Positions 21,301 to 33,959 of a stretch of 64,000 nucleotides of DNA are shown piece by piece. The DNA is taken from NCBI RefSeq assembly GCF_963576615.1, contig NC_088708.1, forward strand, positions 310,001 to 374,000, written 5' to 3'. Position 1 is the first letter of the stretch. Every line of letters starts with the position of its first letter. The DNA is from Watersipora subatra (taxonomy: Eukaryota > Bryozoa > Gymnolaemata > Cheilostomatida > Watersiporidae). The notes below the pieces were generated by a model. It was given only the letters and a program-made list of their open reading frames with translations, did no database searches and was not told the DNA's origin. A program made the position numbers and the translations under genes.

Positions 21301-24119
21301 TGGTGAATTAGAATTCAAGACAGTTGTACGGCCCTGGTTGTAGGTACAAGTTACATGTAGGTACAAGGAATGGTTGAATATGTAATAGATAATGTGAAGA
21401 GTTATGTACCTCCAACCTAAAAGCGAAGCAGTTCCATGGTCTGTTTACCACAATACCCTAAACTTGTTCGTTGCTGGGCTATATCAAACGGTAATACTGT
21501 GTATAGCTTATGGCAGGGTGATGTGTAGGGCTTTTCTGAACAATGTACATGTACATGCCGCTAGCGAACAAATTTTACGAGTTATCACAGTATCTCAGTG
21601 TACTCAGACTTTCTTGGAGTACTTATTCAGTCTACAGTTTTGGCTGCAGTATGGCATGCATCGAGTGCCCCATAACACCCCTTCATGTACTTAAGACATG
21701 TTCTGCTTTCGTTTTATGCTTTTATGACTCTATATTCAGTCTAACCTCTAGCTGTGAGCAGCGCTCATTGTATTCACACGAGATTTGTCAGTGTATCAGC
21801 CATTACTACTAACTGGCTCAGATCGAGGTCTTTCATAAAACCTCACTTTCAAGTTAAAGTTTAAATAGAAACTCTAGGCCGCCCAGAAAAGGAGGAGGAA
21901 ACCATTAGCATAAAATTATTAAAAATGGTTGATCCTATGATCGCGAGTCATGTTCAATACAAAATTATTCAAGAAAGTGTCCCGACTAGAAGAAATGCCT
22001 ACCGACTTTCCCAGGCTCTTGCCAGCCTTTCTGCAGTTATAAGTCAATAAAATAGCACTCAAAGTTATAACCTTCTGTATTTGTCTGCGTTCTTTCAAAG
22101 ACGCAAGGCACAATTGTCCTTTAAAATTACTTATGTATATATATATATTTATATATATATATATAAGTGTATACTTATAAATCACAGTACAAATACATAT
22201 GTATATATACTTATATAAACGTGTTGCCTTGTTTTGGACCATCTCAAGCAGCTCAATATATTGTTGTACACTTGGGGTCACACATCGCACCATGAAACTC
22301 GACCTTAAGTCTTAGATGCTATCATATCAGTTTGGGTGCTCAACAAAGATTTCATTCAAATATTGCGTGAGTCTAAACAGCCTATGAATGCCTTTCAGCA
22401 ATACGATTGCTGCAATTTCAATCATTGGTTATAATACCTGTCATTGTGATATTGCCTAGCTGACTGGCACTCTGTCCACCCACTACCCGAGTGAAAGGTA
22501 CAGTATATGCAAGTAGTACTATATAATAACTAGGTTAGAGAACATGATACAGTATATGGAGGTGGTACTCTATAATAACCAGGTTAGAGAGTCATGATAC
22601 AGTATATGCAAGTAGTACCATATACTGTAATTACTAGGTTAGAGAGTCATGATACAGTATATGCAAGTAGTACTATATAATAACTGGGTTAGAGAGTCAT
22701 GATACAGTATATGTAGGTGGTACTATATAATAACTAGGTTAGAGAGTCATGATACAGTATATGTAGGTGGTAGTATATAATAACTAGGTTAGAGAGTCAT
22801 GATACAGTACATGCAAGTAGTACTATATAATAACTAGGTTAGAGAGCCATGATACAGTATATGTAGGTAGTACTATATAATAACTAGGTTAGAGAGTCAT
22901 GATACAGTATATGCAAGTAGTACTATATAATAACTAGGTTAGAGAGTCATGATACAGTATATGGAGGTAGTACTCTATAATAACCAGGTTAGAGAGTCAT
23001 GATACAGTTTATGCAGGTAGTACTATATAATAACTAGGTTAAAGAGTCATGATACAGTATATGCAGGTAGTACTATATAATAATTAGGCTAGAGAGTCAT
23101 AATACAGTATATGTAGGTAGTACTGTATAATAACTAGGTTAGAGAGTCATGATACAGTTTATGTAGGTAGTACTATATAATAACTAGGTTAGAGAGTCAT
23201 GATACAGTTTATGTAGTTAGTACTATATAATAACTAGGTCAGAGAGTCATGATACAGTATATGCAAGTAGTACTCTATAATAACCAGGTTAGAGAGTCAT
23301 AATACAGTATATGCAAGTAGTACTATATAATAATTAGGCTAGAGAGCCATGATACAGTATATGGAGGTGGTACTCTATAATAACCAGGTTAGAGAGTCAT
23401 AATACAGTATATGCAAGTAGTACTATATAATAATTAGGCTTGAGAGCCATGGTACAGTATATGGAGGTGGTACTCTATAATAACCAGGTTAGAGAGTCAT
23501 AATACAGTATATGCAAGTAGTATTATATAATAATTAGGCTAGAGAGCCATGATACAGTATATGGAGGTGGTACTCTAAAATAACCAGGTTAAAGAGTCAT
23601 GATACAGTATATGGAGGTGGTACTCTATAATAACTAGGTTAGAGAGTCATGATACAGTATATGGAGGTGGTACTATATAATAACTAGGTTAGAGAGTCAT
23701 GATACAGTATATGTAGGTAGTACTGTATAATAACTAGGTTAGAGAGTCATGATACAGTATATGTAGGTAGTACTATATAATAACTAGGTTAGAGAGTCAT
23801 GATACAGTATATGCAAGTAGTACTATATAATAACTAGGTTCGAGAGTCATGATACAGTATATGCAGGTGGTACTATATAATAACTAGGTTAGAGAAGAAA
23901 CATACACGCTCTGGTCGCTTCTCTGTCCTTGAAGCATTCCTTAAAGAGTCCACGGTTTCTGTTGTAAGTTGCCAGTGTCCCGGAAGACTGAAGGTTGAGA
24001 CTCTCATTGTCCACTTGGATTATCAGCCAGTAGTTGGTGACCAAGGCGACGAGGAGGCTTATGAAAGCCAACACAATGAGACAGCCTCCACAGTTCAGAG
24101 TCGCTGTCCTGTACGCCAT
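15395..24119 (-). CDS. Gene A: claudin/stargazin-superfamily four-transmembrane protein, six exons, 328 aa
   Basis: Exons in transcript order: 24119-23906, 18870-18766, 18426-18271, 17999-17875, 16662-16491, 15609-15395. All introns are GT/AG and phases 1,1,1,0,1 join into 328 codons. Four hydrophobic segments lie at about 11-33, 111-133, 150-172 and 214-236. The first loop holds TNYWL (28-32) and RGLFKEC (56-62), the W...GLW-C signature of claudin/PMP22/CACNG proteins, with a further Cys at 85. The third and fourth segments (NALGMAFYHGAEYM; YSWSYALSWLAVFFE) resemble CACNG/TARP proteins. The 92-residue cytoplasmic tail is Tyr-rich and ends EEGGWNWQ. Such proteins sit in the plasma membrane as junction components or channel partners; which applies here is unknown. 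Introns hold a CAC microsatellite, a TTAA MITE, two minisatellites and a LINE scrap. The gene is head-to-head with gene B. Confidence 0.75.
18054..18243. repeat. CAC/CACACGCG simple repeat in intron 3 of gene A
   Basis: About 190 bp of CACACCACACACGCG-type units. It starts 28 bp from exon 3 on the minus strand and keeps several frames open by composition; these are not genes. Confidence 0.95.
18931..19803. mobile_element. TTAA-flanked foldback MITE, copy 2 (873 bp)
   Basis: Same terminal inverted repeats as 3797-4599, starting AGGTTTACTTGCAAC and ending TTGCAAGTCAACCT, with TTAA at 18927-18930 and 19804-19807. Inner parts also match copy 1 with small indels. It sits in the first intron of gene A, 60 bp beyond exon 2. 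Confidence 0.85.
20311..21267. repeat. 18-bp minisatellite (about 53 copies)
   Basis: Unit CTCTCCATAGCCCCGTCA with point variants. Because 18 is a multiple of 3, the minus strand stays open for 318 codons reading MESDGA/MESDGV repeats. It lies inside intron 1 of gene A and is not judged a gene. Confidence 0.95.
21919..22310 (-). mobile_element. LINE reverse transcriptase C-terminal fragment with a TA-rich microsatellite
   Basis: The minus strand reads QYIELLEMVQNKATR, then a TATA/ATAC microsatellite at about 22130-22220, then CLASLKERRQIQKV. Both blocks match the conserved end of non-LTR reverse transcriptase ORFs (LExVQRRAxR ... LxSLxERR). A degraded scrap in intron 1 of gene A. Confidence 0.6.
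22499..23895. repeat. 50-bp minisatellite (about 28 copies) abutting exon 1 of gene A
   Basis: Units such as TACTATATAATAACTAGGTT followed by AGAGAGTCATGATACAGTAT and ATGYARGTAG. Variants alternate between groups of units. The array ends 10 bp before the splice donor of gene A exon 1 (23906 on the minus strand). Confidence 0.95.
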
Positions 24120-27079
24120 TCTTTGATCTAGTCAACTCTGATGAGCTGCGAGAAGTAAGCTTAGGCAGATCGGAGATATGGTGCTGCTAGGGTGTGACGG
24201 TAGCTACTCATTGCTCTCTTATATTCAGCGCACGCCCATCTAGTCTTGGTGATCGGACAATGCATGAATAACACCGATCAATAGGGTTTCACTGAGAGCT
24301 TGCATTATAATAGTCAGCTGAGCTTTCAGCCTCTCCATAGCTATTTGCATATGAATGCTGAAGGGCTGAATCAAATGTAGCCGTAGTAAAACCTATTGCA
24401 TTCTTTTCATTTGTTCTATTTGAAGCTTTTGTAAGGCACAGCTGAGAGGGCAGTCAAGGCTCTCATGGTTCATGTTCTTTTGAGAGCAGTCTTCCGCGCC
24501 ACCCTTAAATTTAGGTCGATGTATCGATGCAGGGAAATGCTGACATATACCAATAATTTCCATTATCCTGTTTAATTTTACTGACTAGTCAAATTTTACA
24601 GAAAATAGTTTTTACTTCATCAAATCAGCTAAATGTGTTGGTTATGGGTTATTTTTGGGAGTTGTACTCCCACAACTGCAACTCGATGAGTAACCACATT
24701 CTCCCAACTTCTATGCTTTTCGAAGCAAAATTTTTTAACTCAATTAAAAGGTTTTCAATAGGAGAGGTGGAGAAGCCAGTCAAGCGCAGCAACACACACA
24801 ACTGTAATTACTGGTGAAGTGGTGTTCCAGCATTCATCTTATGCTGAAATCAAGCAGCCACTAATCACATCAGAAGGAAGGAAAGAAGAAAAGCTAAGGA
24901 CATCGCTGTTGATTACTGAGCCAGAAGAAAGCTAATGAGCATCTTTGCCAGTTATACGCTAGAATAGCGCTGTTCTGTTCACGACAGTCGTGTACTCGAC
25001 TTGACAATTATTCAATAACCCAATCACGATTTGGCTAGTCAGAGATCTCATCAAGCTCAGCAATAGAAAGTAGGATGCTGCCCGCAGCCTGATAATGTAG
25101 AGTGATTGAGAGTGAGCGAGGTAAGGAATGCTACTACGCCTGAGCGTAAGCAAACTACGTGTAGTGTATGTATGAAATTCTAAAAACAGTAAGTGTGAAG
25201 CGGTAAGTGTGAAGCGCTAAGTGTGAAGCGGTAAGTGTGGAGTGGTAAGTGTGAAGCGGGTGTTAATTTTCTCACTTCATATGCATTAGTTTGCTATATC
25301 ATTCCAAATTAGAGAGAAAACTGGACAAATTAAAGAAATGATTTATGAAATAAAATTAACATTTCATATCTTTACTTGCTATTGAGCAACCTAAGAGATT
25401 TGAAATATTTCTGTAATACTGGTGAATTGGCAGATATGAACTATAATCCTTGAAAAATTGCCAAAGCTGAGAGGCAGTTTCAGTTGTTCACCTTTCAGTT
25501 AATGCAATAGAAATACCACACAAGAGAATGCTCCTTCTGCATATATCTATCTAGCTGTGCATAGATCTATCTAGTTGGTTCACTTGTAGAAATAATTAGG
25601 GACAATGATAGGTGTGGTGTACATGCAGATATAATATATGTAGGTTCACACATTGAGGTCATCATATTTTATATACCTGTATGTATATATATAAAAATAT
25701 CATGTCTGACGAGTATAATTTAATGTAGGTATTATACATGACAAACTGTGGGCTACATTGACAATGTATTTTTAGGTATGTATTTCTTAAGTACTGGGGA
25801 TCTTGAGTATTGTTAATCGGACAGTAGATGCCAGACACCATCAGATATTCTGCATCACAGTTATTATGTATTTAATGCATCGTGTAGCATAGGTAGGTAT
25901 TGAGTGTTGTAGGTTGTAGATGTCACGTATTACTAAGTATTGTGTACTGCTAGGTGTCACGTACTGCTAGGTGTTTGTACTACTAGGTGTCACGTACTAC
26001 TAGGTGTCACGTACTACCATGTGTCATGTACTACCAGGTTTCATATATCAAAAGTAGGGATAGTAATAGTTGTCTTACATCATCATCATTGCTAGTCCGT
26101 CAAGTTGGCCCTCACTGTTCTATGTGTTATCGTCTTCATAACATAGCTTTCCAGAGAGGTCAATCCCAGGCAATTCGTTGCAGAGTGTCTAGATTTATGT
26201 TCTAACTCTATAGGCTCATCTTTACTACATCTTTTAGCAGAGGTCAAAGTCATCCCCAACAACTAGCAGAACTGTGACTAAAAAACCTGTCGAGGAAACC
26301 TCTCTGATTCCATCCTATGGACATGAGCGGGCCATTTCAAGTTCAGCTCATAGGTACTGTGTATCATAGGTACTGTATATCATACGTAGTATGTATCATA
26401 GGTACTGTGTATCATAGGTACTGTGTATCACAGGTGCTGTGTATCGTAGGTACTGTGTATCATAGGTACTGTATATCATACGTACTATGTATCATAGGTA
26501 CTGTGTATCATAGGTACTGTGTATCATAGGTACTGTATATCATAGGTACTGTGTATCATAGGTACTGTGTATCATAGGTACTGTGTATCATAGGTACTGT
26601 ATATCATAGGTACTGTGTATCATAGGTACTGTATATCATAGGTAATGTATATCATAGGTACTGTGTATCTTAGGTACTGTGTGTCTTAGGTACTGTGTAT
26701 CATAGGTACTGTGTATCATACGTACTGTGTATCATACATACTGTGTATCATATGTACTGTGTATCATAAGTACTGTATATCATAGGTACTGTGTATCATA
26801 GGTACTGTGTATCATAGGTACTGTACATCATAGGTACTGTATATCATAGGTACTGTATATCATAAGTACTGTGTATCATAGGTACTGTATATCATAAGTA
26901 CTGTATATCATTGGTATTGTGTATCATAGGTATTGTATATTATTTTTACTGCGTATTATAGATGTTGTGTGTTGTAATTATCATGCAATTTAAATTGCAC
27001 AAACTTCCCATTTGTGTATACATCTCATATCATATTGTTTTTTTCCACAAGGATGAGAGCATTGTAAAACAAGAAGACA
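24120..27079. other. Shared upstream region of the divergent genes A and B
   Basis: About 3 kb between two start codons facing away from each other. It contains a 14-bp repeat, AAGTGTGAAGCGGT (25190-25262), a loose run of TACTAGGTGTCACG units (25880-26040) and the 16-bp array at 26352-26950. No further coding exon was seen. Promoters of both genes should lie here; no confident TATA box was found. Confidence 0.5.
26352..26950. repeat. 16-bp minisatellite (about 37 copies)
   Basis: Unit CATAGGTACTGTGTAT with frequent GTATAT and CGTACT variants; 100-150 bp upstream of the gene B start. Confidence 0.95.
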
Positions 27080-30000
27080 ATGTTTGCTCAAGGTAAAAAA
27101 AGACTGCTCATGGCAAGCATTACATGCTGTGCCATCCTTTCCGCTCTTCTACTCACGGTTTCTATTAGCAATGAGCACTGGGTGCATACAACAGAGCCCT
27201 ACCATATGACACCAACAACCACCAGAACCTCTAACACTGTCTCCAATGAATCTCATTCAGTTCAGAATGAAGACGCCCTGCTTGTTACATATTTTGGAGT
27301 TTTGAAAGTCTGCACCTTTCTAACCGGTATGGGAAAAATTTCATATCGTAACGGTTGGTTCACTTCATGCTCATGGATGTGTTTATCATCTATGATACGT
27401 TACCATAATGCTTCATCAATCACAGCTACATTTTTAGTTGGTATCTGTAGGTATGTCCTTGGTTAAAGGAGTTGTTGTTGTTAATTGAAAGAGTGGTTGT
27501 TGTTAGTTGAAGAAGCTGTTGTTGGTAGTTGAAAGAGTGGTTGTTGTTACGTAGTTGAAGGAGCTGTTGTTGGTAGTTGAAGGAGCTGTTGTTGGTAGTT
27601 GGAGGAGCTGTTGTTGTTAGTCGAAGGAGTTGTTGTTGTTAGTCAAAGGAGTTGTTGTTGGTAGTTGAAAGAGCTGTTGTTGTTAGTTGAAGGAGCTATT
27701 GTTGGTAGTTGGAGGAGCTGTTATTGTTACGTAGTTGAAGGAGCTGTCGTTGGTAGTTGAAGGAGCTGTTGTTGTTAGTTGAAGGAGCTATTGTTGGTAG
27801 TTGGAGGAGCTGTTGTTGGTAGTTGAAGGAGCTGTTGTTGGTAGTTGAAGGAGCTGTTGTCGGTAGTTGAAGGAGCTGTTGTTGTTAGTTGAAGGAGCTA
27901 TTGTTGGTAGTTGGGGGAGCTGTTGTTGTTAGTCGAAGGAGTTGTTGTTGTTAGTCAAAGGAGTTGTTGTTGGTAGTTGAAGGAGCTGTTGTTGGTAGTT
28001 GAAGGAGATGTTGGTAGTTGAAGGAGCTGTTGTTGGTAGTTGAAGGAGCTGTTGTTGGTAGTTGAAGGAACTGTCGATGTTAACTAATGTAACTTAATTG
28101 TATTTTCTGTTCTGAGCATTTTCTGTTGAACAGCTCCAAGGTTGTTATGTGTGCTGCCAACTCTCTTACCAATGATTATCTACAAATAAAAGCTTTAGAT
28201 TTTTAGTGTAATAAATATTGCTGGGCGCCGAATGCTGGTGACATCACAATAAGTTTACTGAGTAGAAAAACTTTTGCTTTTCCAGATTATCCATCCAAGT
28301 TTCGTCTTTTATCAAGCACCTACGAGACAGAACTGGTTTTATTTAAATGCTCAAGATCTTATGTGATAATTTCTTGCTGATTATGCCCAAATTTGTGCAC
28401 TCTGACAGTATTGCATTTATTTCATCAAGTTTGCAGCTATTGCAATGACTTATTTTGATTCTTTATTCTCCGTCAACCTACCTTGTCATAACCAGATTAA
28501 CTTAAAGCAAAAATCTACAGATATTTTTACGCTGAACTTTGAAGAGCTATCCTGTCTGTATTTTGCAAACATAAAAGATTTTTATACATTTAAAATTACA
28601 CGTATATTGTTTCTTGCCTCTTCTAAGGTCAAGATGACATACCATTGATGAAACCTGAGTGCATGAACTCGCTGTCCAAAAAAACATTAGAGACTATGAA
28701 ATCAAGAGAAGACGAATCTCTTATAAATTCATTAAAACGTAAGTAGCTGTTCCATTGTTTATCTACTAATAGAAGCTATCATTTGTTTTATTTAATTTTA
28801 CAGATAAATGATTTGAGTAGTTGAAATAGATAAGGCTGCAGCAAAGTCTTAATTATTTTGTAAAAATTAGTATGAGACAGACAAGTGCCTTTTAATCCGG
28901 AGAAATGATTTACAATCGCTCAGCAGGATTGGGCATGAGAAGTAATTTACAATCGCTCAGCAGGATTGGGCATGAGAAGTAATTTAGGTCAATAAAAAAT
29001 ACAAAGTGTAGTTATTATAATTGTTTAGCTGACTATCTATTCACCTAAACAAAACATTGAATGCTACTGTAAATACATTATTACTGCATTATTTTTCGCT
29101 AGAAGCTTTTGTAGCACTTGGTTTGCATCAGCACATGTATCTATGACTTATCAGGTATGCATTGCTAAGAGAGCTGAGTTCATTGTCTTCTGCTGTTTAT
29201 TAATACAAGCAATGTTCAGGTATGCATCGCTAAAAGAGCTGAGTTCATTGTCTTCTGCTGTTTATTAATACAAGCAATGTTCAGGTATGCATTGCTAAGA
29301 GAGTTGTCTTCTGTTGTTTATTAATACAAGCAATGTCCAGGTATGCATTGCTAAGAGAGTTGTCTTCTGCTGTTTATTAATACAAGCAATGTTCAGGTAT
29401 GCATCGCTAAAAGAGCTGAGTTCATTGTCTTCTGCTGTTTATTAATACAAGCAATGTTCAGGTATGCATTGCTAAGAGAGTTGTCTTCTGCTGTTTATTA
29501 ATACAAGCAATGTTCAGGTATGCATTGCTAAGAGGGTTGAGTTCATTGTCTTCTGCTGTTTATTAATACAAGCAATGTTATATCGCTATTGCATTACTTT
29601 AATACTAGTTTAGTCTTTTTTGTTTCCGTCAAACTTGTTTAAAAATTGCAGCAACAGCAAAAGTAGAATCATCTCATTTTAAGCAGGCCTAAAAAATGAA
29701 TACAATCTATGATCTAGATGGATGCATGTATGAATATTGAAATGGCACCAGTAAAAATGTATAGTCGAAAGATTTGAAACACCCGTGGTGTTAAGGGCAT
29801 GTTAAGGGAGGCAAATCTACTTATGTTTGTAAAGTAATTCTAAATATGAAAAAATTGTATAAAATTGCAAAATTTGATGTCAGACTTTTTTTTGAAATCA
29901 AAAGGCTAGGAACTAATCGGCTCTCTTTTAATCTCTAACCCATACAAAGCTCTCAATTATCTGATGGGATTTTTAAACCATGAAGTATATCATGAAAAAG

Positions 30001-33000
30001 TCGCAGCAGGTGATCAATGGTTTCATTATATAAACCAAAAATCAAATGTAATCACACCAGGGTCTAAATTTTTGTACTTGAAAGAATGTGAAAGTGTAAG
30101 GGGCTAAAGTTGGGGACAGGAGCAAAATGGATGAGACAACCGTTAGGAGGTTGAAAGACCTAGTATTAAAATTAACAAGCACATTGCTGGCAGCAGTTTT
30201 CTGTGACTCTAGAGTTAATAATGAAGTGGTATTGCAGCTCTAATGATAATAACGAAGTGGCATTGCAGCTCTAATGTTAATATGAAATGGTGTTGCAGCT
30301 CTAATGTTAATAATGAAATGGTGTTGCAGCTCTAATGTTAATAATGAAGTGTTGTTGCAGCTCGGTTGTTAATAATGAATAATGTTGCAGCTCGGTTGTT
30401 AATACTGAAACAGTGTTGTAGCTCTAATGTTAACAATGAAGTGGTGTTGCAGCTCTAATGTTAATAATGAAGTGGTGTTGCAGCTCTAGTGTTAATAATG
30501 AAGTGGTGTTGTAGCTTTAAGGTTAATAATGAAGAGACGTTGCAGCTCTAGTGTTAATAATGAAGTGTTGTTGCAGCTCGGTTGTTAATAATGAAACAGT
30601 GTTGTAGCTCTAATGTTAACAATGAAGTGGTGTTGCAGCTCTAATGTTAATAATGAAGTGGTGTTGCAGCTCTAGTGTTAATAATGAAGTGGTGTTGTAG
30701 CTTTGAGGTTAATAATGAAGAGACGTTGCAGCTCTAATGTTAATAATGAAGTGGTGTTGCAGCTCTAATGTTAATAATGAAGTGTTGTTGCAGCTCGGTT
30801 GTTAATAATGAATAATGTTGCAGCTCGGTTGTTAATACTGAAACAGTGTTGTAGCTCTAATGTTAATAATGAAGTGGTGTTGCAGCTCTAATGTTAATAA
30901 TGAAGTGGTGTTGCAGCTCTAGTGTTAATAATGAAGTGGTGTTGTAGCTTTGAGGTTAATAATGAAGAGACGTTGCAGCTCTAATGTTAATAATGAAGTG
31001 GTGTTGCAGCTCTAATGTTAATAATGAAGTGGTGTTGCAGCTCTAGTGTTAATAATGAAGTGGTTTTGTAGCTTTGGGGTTAATAATGAAGAGACATTGC
31101 AGCTCTAATGTTAATAATGAAGTGGTGTTGCAGCTCTAGTGTTAATAATGTCATTTTAAGTCAGCACACTGAAATTACTCATCTGCCAGCAACCCGACTG
31201 CCTGTGTCTTATAGACAGAGTTTATTTTTATTCAGACAATCTCTGCACGTGACCAAGATTAGGTCAACTTTCTATAAGAAATGTTGCCAAAATGTAAAGT
31301 TGCACTCTTTGTTTGTCAGCGCATGGAGTTTCACAAATTCAACTTTTTTCAATTGAATCTACAGTGTCCCCTCCTATCAGATTAATGAGCACAGAAGTAA
31401 TAACTGTGGCAGTCACACCAATGGGTGTCTAAGTCCATAGCACGGACTACAAACTTCAGTCATTCTCTGCATTAGACTATGGAGTGCATATGGATAAATG
31501 GTAAACTCATAGGTACTGAGTCAGCCCACCACAGGCCCAAATATCTCTCCAATCTAATAGGATAGAAAATTTTGTTTCAACAAAAAAGCTAAAACGTCAT
31601 CTATTACCAGCATTGGCAAGGTGACTTGTCTACGACAGTTCATAATAAGACACACAGTATGCAACATCCAATAGTTGAGACCTTAACTCTACTCAAAGGA
31701 TAATATCAGGAAATACGTGTACAACATGAAGTAAAAACTTTCAACATCCAGAAGATCTCCAAATAATCAAACAAGCTGTGGCATCGGGATGGAAAGAGAA
31801 AGGAGCGGAGCCTGAAAAGAGTGACATTAAAGTTCACCATGGACAATTGATTTAGATTTTGTTTTTCTGTTGCAATATTTGATTTCTGTTGAGTAGTTGA
31901 GGCTGAGCATTAGCGTTCCTGTAGTTTTCTCTTCTATACTTTTGTTCTTGATACTAATACTTATTGTTACATCTCATAGTATATATAATAGATTCTGTTT
32001 TCTTTTTAGATAAAGCTTGAAAGTCTAAATGGATACCGTAGTTATTTGTTACAAAAACGCAACAATCTTGAAGCATCAATTTCCGAATTTAAAACGCTCA
32101 ATAACATTTTGTAATTCTATCAGATTCCCACAAATGTTAAAATGTGTTGTCTACCAGTGCTGCCCTTTTTATTCTGGTTATCTTTCTAAAATTTGTCAAG
32201 TTGAAATGTAATGTAAAAGCTTTTGTAGCGCTTTACAAAAACTCTGAAAAATCAATATATGTAAAGATAGAAGAGGAAAGCATCATTTTGGCTCAGACTA
32301 AACCAGTTCTGTAAGTCTGTTTTTGATTTTAGAGAACACTAAAAAGACAGTCATATTTCCTGTGGCAAGCATCGCTCTAGAAGTATCCGCCGCCCTTCTA
32401 TGTGTGATGGGCTACTTTCTTGGGAAGAAGAGATATTTGATTTTCATCACCGGTTGTCTGTTTGTTACTTCAGGTAGAGTTGTCAAGTGGTAGTCCTTCT
32501 CAAATGGTTGTCCCATCAACACCGCTAGATGTCTATGGTCATAGCTTTCAGTGTTAGGGAAATTTCACAACTTTAACAAATGTTGCTTTGGCATTAACAG
32601 ACGCCTTTGTTCCAACTAGAAATCGTTCAAGCTACGCATTAAAGATTGATAGAAAGTGATTGTGTTGCAGGGATGAGTCTGCTAGTAGCGAGTATACTGT
32701 TTATGGGCGCAGTTACCGGAATAGCAAATCGTCAGCCACATGTGCCCAAAGAAGAGGTTCCAAGGTTTGACTATAGCTATGCCATATCCTTTTATATGCT
32801 AAACCTAGCTTTTCTTTTGGATGAGCTCTCAGGCGTTTTCTCTGTGTACCTTTTTATCATTCGTCACAAAGAAACAATTAAGCGCCGCCATAACAGACTT
32901 CGTGTGCAGAAAACTAAAGGCATGAGAATGCAACTCTACATGAGAAGACAGTCAAGGCTGTTTAGCACGAGCAGTGCTTGCGGTGAAGCATCTAGACGCT

Positions 33001-33296
33001 CGAGTAATCTCGTCTCTGATGCTGAAGTTCTGCCGCAATACACAATCTGCGGGCGTGTGCGGAAAGACCCTTCACACATGACAATGTTGACAACAGTGGG
33101 GTCTCAGCTTCGTCTTAGTGAGGCAGAAGTAGATGAGACACTTGATGAAAATTGTACATCATATGGCATACTTTTAGCTCCGCCAAAAGATTTCCAGTCT
33201 ACAGAATGCCAACAGTTGCCAGCACATGCGAAACAAGCAGACGATGACTCCCAAAATGACATTTCTGTCTATAACTATAAGACAACATCAGTATAA
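27080..33296 (+). CDS. Gene B: stargazin/TARP (CACNG)-like four-transmembrane protein, four exons, 374 aa
   Basis: Exons: 27080-27326, 28628-28738, 32333-32473, 32671-33296. Introns are GT/AG, all phase 1, giving 374 residues. Hydrophobic segments lie at about 11-30, 126-148, 156-181 and 202-230. The first loop carries FGVLKVC (72-78), like the SGLWRTC of stargazins, and a further Cys at 94. Segment 4 (FDYSYAISF ... VYLFIIRHK) closely follows the TARP pattern YSYGWSF ... VHMFIDRHK. The tail is long, basic then Ser-rich, and ends TTSV, a class I PDZ ligand like the TTPV of stargazin. TARPs are auxiliary subunits of AMPA receptors and calcium channels. A later donor at 27441 would lengthen exon 1 by 38 residues; the earlier one was chosen for its family fit. 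Introns 1 and 2 hold three tandem arrays. Confidence 0.8.
27463..28077. repeat. 22-bp minisatellite in intron 1 of gene B
   Basis: Unit TTGAAGGAGCTGTTGTTGGTAG with variants (TTGTTAGTCAAAGGAGTTG and others), about 28 copies. Confidence 0.95.
28898..28985. repeat. 36-bp direct duplication
   Basis: Two near-identical copies of TTACAATCGCTCAGCAGGAT plus the 16 bases that follow, in intron 2 of gene B. Confidence 0.85.
29152..29579. repeat. 55-65-bp tandem array (seven copies)
   Basis: Units begin CAGGTATGCATTGCTAAGAG and end TTAATACAAGCAATGTT. Two length classes alternate, differing by the presence of GAGTTCATT. In intron 2 of gene B. Confidence 0.95.
30213..31149. repeat. 31-bp minisatellite with higher-order blocks
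   Basis: Unit GTTAATAATGAAGTGGTGTT plus GCAGCTCTAAT. Variant units (GCTCGGTTGTTAATAATG; GTAGCTTTGAGG) recur in the same order every 200-250 bp, which shows block duplication. In intron 2 of gene B. Confidence 0.95.
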
Positions 33297-33593
33297 ATAC
33301 ATTTATGAGTGAATTTTTATTCAGCCACACTTGTCATAGAAAGTGATATAACATTACAATATAACAGTTTACAAGAACAAATTTTAGATGAAATCTAAAA
33401 ACGGGATCAAAATACATTGCATTTTATACCTGCTAGAAATACATTGCACAGAATATTATTTGTAGTGTATTTACTTCACCTGAACTATGATACAAGTGAT
33501 TATATCTTCTTAATGATGTTTTGGGTTTTATGAGAAGTTAATTAATGCGCAAAACCGAATACCAAATTTTATAAGGACACAATTCATTGTAAG

Positions 33594-33803
33594 CTTATAT
33601 TAGTCTCTAGTCTATCTCACTTATATTAGTCTCTAGTCTATCTCACTTATATTAGTCTCTAGTCTCTCTCACTTATATTAGTCTCTAGTCTATCTCACTT
33701 ATATTAGTCTCTAGTCTCTCTCACTTATATTAGTCTCTAGTCTATCTCACTTATATTAGTATCTAGTCTATCTCACTTATATGAGTATTTAGTCTATCTC
33801 AAT
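33594..33803. repeat. 26-bp minisatellite (eight copies)
   Basis: Unit TTATATTAGTCTCTAGTCTA plus TCTCAC, about 300 bp beyond the stop codon of gene B and possibly within its 3' UTR. Confidence 0.95.
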
Positions 33804-33959
33804 TATATTGGAGTTGCTAACCATGCATGAAGTACTTCACCAAATGTGAACACTGCTAGATTATATCCCAGTAAGAAAGATGAAGGCAGGAGGCTCAAAA
33901 GTGTACAGTAGAGAGTAAAACAAGAAGGGAGTATCAGAACCGAGTACTCGGTTCTCAAT

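Noticed and set aside
27327-27466. Continuation of gene B exon 1 to the end of its open frame
   Set aside because: The residues do not fit the claudin/TARP loop, and the phase-1 donor at 27327 joins exon 2 with a family-like loop.
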